Shown here: positions 1 to 5,157 of the stretch, in pieces
Layout: each line of letters opens with the position of its first letter
Numbering within the stretch: position 1 is the first letter of the stretch
Assembly: GCA_964614215.1 (NCBI GenBank)
Contig: CAZTKP010000179.1
Location: 1-5,157 of the forward strand
Direction: 5' to 3'
Source of the DNA: CAZTKP01 sp964614215
GTDB taxonomy: Bacteria > UBP6 > UBA1177
Length of the DNA stretch: 5,157 nucleotides
Program-made: the position numbers and the translations under genes
Notes under the pieces: generated by a model
The model's database searches: none
The model's input: only the letters and a program-made list of their open reading frames with translations
Told to the model about the DNA's origin: nothing

Positions 1-681
1 TGTGTAGAATCCTACTCACCCGTAGAGGAAGTTGACAGTTCACCGCCTGAAGTGATGTCAACGGCACCTCTAAATGGAGATACTGATGTAGCAACAGATA
101 GTTCTGTTGTAATAAACTTCACAAAGGAACTGGACACTGCAACAGTACACTCAGATTCTATTGCCACATGGTGTGACGGAGAGATCTTTGAGCAGGAAGT
201 GAAACTTTCCGGAGACCTGAAGATCGTTACATTAAGTTCTGAAACTGTGATGAACGAAGGTGCCGAGTGTGAAGTCGAAATAAAAAGGACTGTGACCGAT
301 ATTTTCGGACTGCCTCTTAAAACTGACGGCAGCAACGCATCCTATAAATTCTCGTTCTCCGTTGCTTCAGCGGCACCGACCGTGACTGCAACATACCCTG
401 AAGAAGCTCAGGCAGTGACAACCTCAGAGGTTGAAAAAGTCACCGTAACTTTTTCAGAAGCTATGGACGCTGACACAATAACGGAAAAAACAATTCTCGT
501 TTCAGACTGCAGCGGTGATGTTGCCTATGACAGCAAAACAAAGACCGCAACATTCACAGTTACCGAAGGGATCCTTCCTCAAAGATCCTATAAGCTCATA
601 GTTACAGGCGAAGTCGCAGACTCAAACGGAATTACCATGGGCGAGGACGTTATTATCAACTTTTCAACCGGGGAGGAATAG
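1..681 (+). CDS. Two-domain Ig-like (Big_5/SbsA-type) envelope protein, 3' part, probably a lipoprotein
   Basis: The frame is open from the first base and ends at TAG 679-681, giving 226 visible residues. The GTG at 52 and ATG at 55 are internal: the upstream codons are open and the Ig domain starts before them. Two tandem Ig-like domains are visible. The first (about residues 15-118) has the Big_5 pattern: PPEVMSTAPLNGDTDV, then a strand VVINFTKELDTATV, and a closing strand YKFSFSV. The second (about 121-226) runs from PTVTATYPEE through VTVTFSEAMDADTI to IINFSTGEE. Big_5 domains are known structural modules of secreted and surface proteins; they carry no catalytic residues, so the role is probably structural or binding. 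The first visible residue is Cys, followed by a polar, acidic, Pro-containing linker like that after the lipid Cys of the downstream lipoprotein, so the window may begin at the lipidated Cys (inference). Cys58, Cys90 and Cys170 are also present. It is directly joined to the next gene. The family is clear; the specific function is unknown. Confidence 0.85.
   Translation, partial: CVESYSPVEEVDSSPPEVMSTAPLNGDTDVATDSSVVINFTKELDTATVHSDSIATWCDGEIFEQEVKLSGDLKIVTLSSETVMNEGAECEVEIKRTVTDIFGLPLKTDGSNASYKFSFSVASAAPTVTATYPEEAQAVTTSEVEKVTVTFSEAMDADTITEKTILVSDCSGDVAYDSKTKTATFTVTEGILPQRSYKLIVTGEVADSNGITMGEDVIINFSTGEE
671..676 (+). promoter_or_regulatory. Ribosome binding site of the barrel gene, inside the end of the upstream gene
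   Basis: GGGAGG lies 5 bases before the ATG at 682 and overlaps the last codons of the upstream gene. It supports ATG 682 as the start. Because the stop TAG directly abuts this ATG, translation of the two genes is probably coupled. Confidence 0.75.
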
Positions 682-747
682 ATGAAACTACTTAGAAATA
701 TTATTTTATTTTCTATTTTCTTCCTCTTTTTAAGTGGACTTGCCGCA
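682..747 (+). other. Signal peptide of the barrel protein
   Basis: Encodes residues 1 to about 22: a positive n-region (K2, R5), a hydrophobic core rich in Ile, Phe and Leu, and a small-residue c-region ending GLAA. No Cys is present near the cleavage region, so this is a signal peptidase I substrate, not a lipoprotein. The exact cleavage residue (21 or 22) is uncertain. Confidence 0.75.
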
Positions 748-1551
748 GAAGAAAAAGAGGATAAACCTTCCCTGGACGGAGATCCTTTTGCTAAAAAGAA
801 AGAGGGAAAAAAGGAAGAACAGGAAGAAGATACGGTAAGAAGCCGTTATGATGCCTATCTTTACAAGTCTAAAACAACAGAAGAAGATAAAAAAGAAGAA
901 AAAAAGGACGATAAAAAGGCTGAAAAGAAAGAAGATAAAAAAGAAACAAAAAAAGCTGAAGTTAAGAAAGAAGTAAAAAAAGAACCTGAAAAAGAAAAGG
1001 ACAAAGAGTCCAGAAAAAACTACTTTTCTCTGGCTGTTCTTGCAAACCTCACCGTTCCGACAGGAAATGCCGACCCGACATGGGCTGTTCATGCGAGGAT
1101 CCACTATATCTTTCCTTTCTGGAATCCGCATCTTTCATTCGGTGTGGAAGCCGGATATTACACACTTAAAGGGAAAGGAAGCAGTCTCGATCCGGAAGCA
1201 GGACTTTACGACTACTCATGGAAAGTCGATACGATGCCTCTTTTTGTCGGACTGGGGTTTGAATACCCTATTATCAAAAAGATCTTTTATATAAACACCG
1301 GTGCCGGTTTCGCAACAGTCTTTGCATGGTCTGAAGGAAAATCCTTCGGCGGAACGACTAAAACCAGTGATATTGCATACGGATGGTATGCAGGACTGGG
1401 CGCTGAGATAAGATTCGGCATTTTCGGAGGCATAGCTGTTGAAGCAAGATACAACGGAATGCTCCTGGATTTTGATTATCCGAACTATAACAAGGAAAAT
1501 GGCGATATCGGAGGACTCAATGTCCTTCTTGGATATAAATATACATATTAA
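682..1551 (+). CDS. Exported Lys/Glu-rich protein with C-terminal outer-membrane beta-barrel
   Basis: Complete gene of 289 residues, ATG to TAA. Residues 1 to about 22 form a Sec signal peptide: MKLLRN, a hydrophobic Ile/Leu/Phe core, then SGLAA before EEKEDK, with likely signal peptidase I cleavage near residues 21-22. Residues 23-61 are a charged, probably flexible region. Residues 62-112 are almost wholly Lys, Glu and Asp (KEKE-like). Residues 113-289 read as an eight-stranded outer-membrane barrel: alternating hydrophobic/polar segments such as YFSLAVLANLTVP, LSFGVEAGYYTL, PLFVGLGFEYPI, FYINTGAGFATVFAW, YGWYAGLGAEIRFG, IAVEARYNGMLLDF and a last strand LNVLLGYKYTY. A final strand ending in alternating aromatics and a C-terminal Tyr is a known mark of BAM-inserted barrels. 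The barrel size suits the OmpA/OmpX-like or 'outer membrane protein beta-barrel' families. There is no OmpA peptidoglycan-binding domain; the charged segment lies N-terminal to the barrel, so it should sit in the periplasm. Its partner and function are unknown. The strand count was made by eye. Confidence 0.88.
   Translation: MKLLRNIILFSIFFLFLSGLAAEEKEDKPSLDGDPFAKKKEGKKEEQEEDTVRSRYDAYLYKSKTTEEDKKEEKKDDKKAEKKEDKKETKKAEVKKEVKKEPEKEKDKESRKNYFSLAVLANLTVPTGNADPTWAVHARIHYIFPFWNPHLSFGVEAGYYTLKGKGSSLDPEAGLYDYSWKVDTMPLFVGLGFEYPIIKKIFYINTGAGFATVFAWSEGKSFGGTTKTSDIAYGWYAGLGAEIRFGIFGGIAVEARYNGMLLDFDYPNYNKENGDIGGLNVLLGYKYTY
865..1017 (+). repeat. Low-complexity Lys/Glu (KEKE-like) coding segment
   Basis: Encodes residues 62-112 of the barrel protein, made nearly entirely of Lys, Glu and Asp in short irregular alternations such as EEKKDDKK, EKKEDKK and EVKKEVKKE. 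The coding strand is strongly purine- and A-rich here. It is not a perfect tandem repeat at DNA level. It should form a highly charged helix or disordered tether between the mature N-terminus and the first barrel strand. Alternating charges of this kind can form single alpha-helices or bind polyanionic or cell-wall polymers; which applies here is not shown. Confidence 0.8.
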
Positions 1552-1568
1552 TGATAAACCGAATAAAT

Positions 1569-1572
1569 GGAG
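1569..1572 (+). promoter_or_regulatory. Ribosome binding site of the large lipoprotein gene
   Basis: GGAG is 7 bases upstream of ATG 1580 in the 28-base gap after the barrel gene. It selects ATG 1580 over the ATGs at 1551 and 1567, which open only 8- and 6-codon frames. The gap shows no terminator hairpin and no clear -35/-10 pair, consistent with read-through from the upstream genes. Confidence 0.75.
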
Positions 1573-1579
1573 AATGAAC

Positions 1580-1657
1580 ATGTTTAACGGACGGAACTTT
1601 TTAAGCTTTCTGCTTTTCTTTCTTATGTCTGCTATGGTTCTCAACCTGACTTCCTGC
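1580..1657 (+). other. Lipoprotein signal peptide and lipidated Cys codon
   Basis: Encodes MFNGRN, a Phe/Leu/Met-rich hydrophobic core and the lipobox L23-T24-S25-C26 (Cys codon 1655-1657). This fits the [LVI][ASTVI][GAS]C signal peptidase II consensus. The +2 residue is Gly, so the Asp-type Lol avoidance signal is absent and outer-membrane delivery is expected. Whether the protein is flipped to the cell surface is not readable from this segment. Confidence 0.85.
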
Positions 1658-4600
1658 GGAGAACAGGAATTTGTTGTCAGCGTTGACAAACCGCTCAGGG
1701 TACTTTCCATCACCCCTGCTGACGGAACAGATGGAATTGCAAGGGAAACCGTGATAAAGGCAACCTTTTCAGATGACATTCTGGAAACTACACTGACAAA
1801 GGATTCCTTTACCCTGACAGATGTGACAGATCCTGAAAACACAGCAACAGTGGAAGGAGAGATCACATATTCAGCTGAAACTCTCACGGCTGTGTTCACT
1901 CCTGCTGTGGAACTCAAATACTCTTCAAAGTATGAAGTTGTGCTCAAAACAACAATTGAAAGAGCGGACAGATCAAATTCCACAGGCGGATTTCTTTCAA
2001 TTGAAGCAAAATCTGTCTTTTCCACAGTTGATCCTGACAGTCTTACCGTTATCTATACCGACCCGGGTTCAGGTTCATGGAACGTTCCGATCAATAAAAA
2101 GATCAAAGTAGTATTCTCTCATCCTGTGGTGAAAAGTTCCGTAGTCTACGGATCAAGCTTTATAGTTGAAGATATCACAAATCCTGAGTCTCCTGTAATG
2201 ATAGAGTATGCTGAAATAGAGGGAATGGTCTTCAGCGAGGACATGAAGACAGTAACTTTCTCACCAAAAGGGATATACGGATATTCAAAGGATCTGAGAC
2301 TGACTCTCACAACTGACATATCAACTGCCGAAGCAACAGGTGTTTCAGGATCCTTAAGTGAGAACATCACTATTCCTTTCGGCACGATTAATCCTCCGCC
2401 ACTTTCAATTGAGAGCGTGATAAGCGGAAGCGGTGAAAATCCAATGAAACACGAAGTTAAAGGCGGTCCCGATTTTCTTGTGATCACTTTTTCAGAAGGT
2501 GTCGATCAGGACAGCATCACCGATAATATAATTTTTGAAGACGTTACAGGCCTTGCCGATCCTCTTACCGATACTGCAAACAGCGTGATAGATGGAACTC
2601 TTTCATGGAACGATAAAGATAATCCCGACCCATTGACACTCATAGGTTCTGACAATGTAGCAACATTTACTCCTGCAGATCTGCTTAAATACGGCACAAA
2701 GATCAGAGTCACACTGAAAGGAAATCCCGCTCCATCGATGGACGGACTCCTGAGTGACAGAGCAACCGTAAAAGGCGGACAGCTTGAAGAAACAAAGATC
2801 TACCTCTTCGACGTTGAGATAATTCCGGACCTCGTTGTAACTAAGATGACTCCCGGAAACGGAAGTGACCAGATACCGATCGATCAGAGCGTAACACTTA
2901 CATTCAGTGAAGGAGTTGACTGCGCGACTATTTCTATCGGCGGAGAAGATTCATCAGCAACATTTGTCTTTGACTCTACAGATCCTGAAGACGCTGACGG
3001 CGAAGTCGTTGCGGCTATCGCTCCCGACTGTACCGACGGAGACACGGAAGTGACATTTGTTCCTGAAACAGACATAAAATACAGCCGTGATGTTAAACTT
3101 GTTCTTGACAACTCAGTGGCATCACTGAGAGCGCAGGATATCAATACAGATCTTGATCCTCTTCAGGGCCATATCCGTGACGGATACACTTCAACATACA
3201 GCACGATCGATCCTCCGGTTCTCGGAGTAACAAGCGTCGGAACTGCCAGCGGATCATTCCTCATGGCAGTTGATGATGCTATTGTTGTTATGTTCTCGGA
3301 AGGTGTAGATCAGTCAACAGTTGTCCCGGGAACAAGCTTCATAGTTGAGGATGTTACCGGACTTGAGAACCCGTTGACAGATACTGCAAACGAGACAATT
3401 CCTGGCGGAATAACTTTCAATGCTGTTGATAATCCCGATGCTACGACACTTATCGGAACCGACAACACACTTACTTTCATTCCGACTGAGAATTTCCCGT
3501 TCGGAACAATGGTAAGAGTCACAATTCCGGGATCGGTCGTTGACGTTGAAGGTGTAATTAAGAGCGACAGAGCAACTGTCAGAGGCGGTTACCACACTCA
3601 GGATGTTGTCTTCCTCGTTGAGGTAAGAAGACTTGAAGAGCTTAAGGTTCTCACAACTTCACCTGCTCACGATAACAGAAACGTCATACATACAGCAAAC
3701 ACTATCACGGTGACATTCTCAGCGGCACCTGACTGTACAACTATCAACAACACCAATATCGTTGTTAAATACGACGACGGTGTTTTCACAGTTGATCCTA
3801 TCGACGGAGCTGCAGGAACTGTTATTCCGGGATCATGGAACTGTATTGCCGACGATCCGACCGTCACTTTTACAGCTGATGCAGAATTCGGATACGGACG
3901 TGATTTTGCAGTAATGCTTTCGGAAAATGTCCGTGATGCAAGAGCAGCTGACGTAAGCGTCTACGATCCTACACAGGGATACCTCGTTCCCGCCTTCAAT
4001 TTCGGTTTTGGAACAGAGCACATGGGACTCGTTCAGATCGTTGCATGTAACGCTTCAGGTTCGATCTCATATCCGAGAGACCTGCCTATCGAAGTCGTTT
4101 TTGATCCGGAAATTAGCTGTGATACGATAAATGAAAATACTGTATACATTTACAGAACTGACAGTGCAGATCCGCTTAATGAAAAACTTGCCGCAACGAT
4201 CGAATGTACAGATCCGGCAAGCGATACAATAACCATAACACCCGTTGACGATACGTCTGATTCAATGTGTGATGGAACTGCTCTGTGTTACGATACAGAC
4301 TACACACTTGTGATAAAAGGCGGCTACGAAGGTGTCTGTGTGGAAGGTAAACTTGATGGTGATATCAGTGATGACGGCTGTGTAAAATCACCTGAAAAGG
4401 TTTTTGAGTTCCATACCGGAGTAAGCCCTGCTCTTACAGTAGTTATCGATCCTGCACACGATTCAACAGCTGTTTCTCCGAGCTTTAAGCCGACTTGTAC
4501 TTTCTCGAAAGCGATCAACACCTCTACAGTTGAAGCTGAACCGGGAACAAGCCCTGACTTCCCTGATCCTGACGGAGTTGTTCCGAATATCTGTCTTGTT

Positions 4601-5157
4601 GAAGGTCAGAACCAGAATGACTGTTCAGGATCAACAGCACCAGTTGTTCCTCTTGATCCGGTAACACCTTACACATTTACCGGAGGAGACACTGTTGTAA
4701 CGATAAATCCGGCGGCAACTCTCGACACTGAAAAATGGTACACTGTTGTTGTTTCCAGAGACATCGAAGATACTACAGGAATAAGACTTACAGCATTTAA
4801 CACTGCATCTTTTAAAACATCTCCGGGCGGACTGCTCAACAGAGTTTATACTGAGGGAGATAGCCTTGACACGATGAAAGTTGTTGTCGAATTCAACGAA
4901 GATGTTGATGTGGATACAGTTAGCGAAGGAACGTTCTATCTTTCATATGTAAATGAGTTCGGTGGTACAACTCTTGTACCGGGAACCGTTGAAATCTCCA
5001 ACTGGAGCGGATCAGGAACATGCGATCCATTGTCTGCTGATACTTACTGTGATAAGGCGACTCTTACACCTGACTTCTCGAAACTCTACGCCTGCGGAAA
5101 TGCATCTTCAGATCCACAGTACGAACTTCCGATGAATACTGATTTTGATGCTCATAT
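1580..5157 (+). CDS. Giant multi-Ig-domain (Big_5/SbsA-type) surface lipoprotein, 5' part
   Basis: The frame is open from ATG 1580 to the window edge: 1192 residues without a stop, so the true length is larger. Residues 1-25 are a lipoprotein signal peptide with lipobox LTSC; Cys26 would be lipidated, and Gly at +2 favours the outer membrane. At least nine Ig-like domains follow, at roughly residues 40-150, 155-270, 274-413, 416-543, 547-682, 686-812, 815-946, 950-1081 and 1082 onward (cut). Each repeats the Big_5 layout: an entry strand ending in a TP.DG-like or DPP turn, a TFSEGVD.-type strand (ITFSEGVDQ, VMFSEGVDQ, VEFNEDVDV), a TFTP-type strand, and often a closing strand followed by the next linker. 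Domains 3-4 and 5-6 are a duplicated pair. Cysteines cluster in domains 4 and 6-9. No catalytic motif is seen. Such Ig stacks are known as stalks or scaffolds on cell surfaces; an adhesive or enzymatic C-terminal domain beyond the window cannot be excluded. The specific function is unknown. Confidence 0.9.
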   Translation, partial: MFNGRNFLSFLLFFLMSAMVLNLTSCGEQEFVVSVDKPLRVLSITPADGTDGIARETVIKATFSDDILETTLTKDSFTLTDVTDPENTATVEGEITYSAETLTAVFTPAVELKYSSKYEVVLKTTIERADRSNSTGGFLSIEAKSVFSTVDPDSLTVIYTDPGSGSWNVPINKKIKVVFSHPVVKSSVVYGSSFIVEDITNPESPVMIEYAEIEGMVFSEDMKTVTFSPKGIYGYSKDLRLTLTTDISTAEATGVSGSLSENITIPFGTINPPPLSIESVISGSGENPMKHEVKGGPDFLVITFSEGVDQDSITDNIIFEDVTGLADPLTDTANSVIDGTLSWNDKDNPDPLTLIGSDNVATFTPADLLKYGTKIRVTLKGNPAPSMDGLLSDRATVKGGQLEETKIYLFDVEIIPDLVVTKMTPGNGSDQIPIDQSVTLTFSEGVDCATISIGGEDSSATFVFDSTDPEDADGEVVAAIAPDCTDGDTEVTFVPETDIKYSRDVKLVLDNSVASLRAQDINTDLDPLQGHIRDGYTSTYSTIDPPVLGVTSVGTASGSFLMAVDDAIVVMFSEGVDQSTVVPGTSFIVEDVTGLENPLTDTANETIPGGITFNAVDNPDATTLIGTDNTLTFIPTENFPFGTMVRVTIPGSVVDVEGVIKSDRATVRGGYHTQDVVFLVEVRRLEELKVLTTSPAHDNRNVIHTANTITVTFSAAPDCTTINNTNIVVKYDDGVFTVDPIDGAAGTVIPGSWNCIADDPTVTFTADAEFGYGRDFAVMLSENVRDARAADVSVYDPTQGYLVPAFNFGFGTEHMGLVQIVACNASGSISYPRDLPIEVVFDPEISCDTINENTVYIYRTDSADPLNEKLAATIECTDPASDTITITPVDDTSDSMCDGTALCYDTDYTLVIKGGYEGVCVEGKLDGDISDDGCVKSPEKVFEFHTGVSPALTVVIDPAHDSTAVSPSFKPTCTFSKAINTSTVEAEPGTSPDFPDPDGVVPNICLVEGQNQNDCSGSTAPVVPLDPVTPYTFTGGDTVVTINPAATLDTEKWYTVVVSRDIEDTTGIRLTAFNTASFKTSPGGLLNRVYTEGDSLDTMKVVVEFNEDVDVDTVSEGTFYLSYVNEFGGTTLVPGTVEISNWSGSGTCDPLSADTYCDKATLTPDFSKLYACGNASSDPQYELPMNTDFDAH
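2393..3211 (+). repeat. Duplicated two-Ig-domain module, copy 1
   Basis: Encodes residues 272-544 (273 aa) of the large lipoprotein. It aligns along its whole length with the next 269 residues. Shared landmarks in order: PP start, TFSEGVDQ, EDVTGL, PLTDTAN, DNPD, TLIG.DN, TF.P, GT..RVT, SDRATV.GG, then the second domain with a TFS...DC.TI strand, a Cys 36 residues later, Y.RD, and D..LDP.QG before the linker. The copies are clearly diverged at DNA level; one short identical stretch is gatactgcaaac. Confidence 0.85.
3212..4018 (+). repeat. Duplicated two-Ig-domain module, copy 2
   Basis: Encodes residues 545-813 (269 aa), the second copy of the module. It begins at PPVLGVTSV, against PPPLSIESV in copy 1, and ends just before HMGLVQIV, which starts the next domain in a similar way. 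The first half is the better conserved (FSEGVDQ, VEDVTGLENPLTDTAN, SDRATVRGG); the second half keeps the cysteine pair (Cys719, Cys755) and the closing DPTQGY, matching DPLQGH in copy 1. Confidence 0.85.

Noticed and set aside
900..906. A_AAA_AAG heptamer in frame, the dnaX-type -1 slippery sequence
   Set aside because: A -1 shift would reach TAA at 912-914 almost at once, leaving only a secreted charged stub. Lys-rich AAA/AAG runs make such heptamers by chance, and I see no stimulating hairpin or upstream Shine-Dalgarno-like element.
730..1131. Minus-strand frame encoding a Phe-rich, membrane-like protein
   Set aside because: The Phe runs are simply the reverse complement of the Lys/Glu codons in the barrel protein's charged segment; an artefact of A-rich coding DNA.
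1534..1540. TATAAAT, resembling a -10 promoter element before the large lipoprotein gene
   Set aside because: It encodes the Gly-Tyr-Lys-Tyr end of the final barrel strand, and no -35-like sequence sits at the right distance upstream.
1551..1577. Eight-codon frame starting at an ATG that overlaps the barrel gene's stop (TAATG)
   Set aside because: No Shine-Dalgarno sequence precedes it and it does not lead into the next gene in frame. The GGAG at 1569 and ATG 1580 with its signal peptide explain the region better.
1216..2025. 269-codon open frame on the minus strand spanning the ends of two plus-strand genes
   Set aside because: It lies antisense to the barrel C-terminus and to the lipoprotein start, both of which have clear protein features, and it crosses their junction. 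Its translation shows no recognisable domain, so it reads as a shadow frame.
4953..5135. 60-codon plus-strand frame inside the large lipoprotein
   Set aside because: It is out of frame with a convincing Ig-domain reading that continues through it, and it shows no ribosome binding site or domain.

Overview
The window is one strand-consistent block of coding sequence, almost without gaps. It holds three consecutive plus-strand genes that look like a cell-envelope operon: (1) positions 1-681, the 3' part of a secreted protein with two bacterial Ig-like domains of the SbsA/Big_5 type; (2) positions 682-1551, a complete 289-residue exported protein made of a signal peptide, a long Lys/Glu-rich segment and a predicted small outer-membrane beta-barrel; (3) positions 1580-5157, the 5' part (1192 residues, no stop reached) of a very large lipoprotein built from at least nine tandem Big_5-like Ig domains. 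No RNA gene, mobile element, CRISPR array, terminator or convincing promoter is visible.

The organism is a Gram-negative-type (diderm) bacterium: gene 2 ends as an outer-membrane barrel with alternating C-terminal aromatic residues, and gene 3 has a lipobox whose +2 residue is Gly rather than the Asp associated with inner-membrane retention. Base composition is intermediate to slightly AT-leaning by eye, with frequent AGA (Arg), GGA (Gly) and ATA (Ile) codons. I cannot assign a phylum. Nothing suggests recent horizontal transfer inside the window; the Lys-rich part of gene 2 is A-rich only because of the amino acids it encodes.

The genes are tightly packed. The stop of gene 1 directly abuts the ATG of gene 2, and the Shine-Dalgarno of gene 2 lies inside the end of gene 1. 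Only 28 bases separate genes 2 and 3, and they contain a clear ribosome binding site. Co-transcription is therefore very likely. The reasonable inference is a surface or outer-membrane assembly in which a small barrel, probably tethered through a charged periplasmic segment, is made together with two Ig-repeat proteins, at least one of them lipid-anchored. The biochemical function (adhesion, S-layer-like coat, glycan binding or scaffold) cannot be read from the sequence.

The most notable structure is inside gene 3. A two-domain module of about 270 residues is tandemly duplicated (2393-3211 and 3212-4018). A pair of cysteines recurs at equivalent places in three Ig domains, twice with exactly the same 36-residue separation, which suggests stabilising disulfides.
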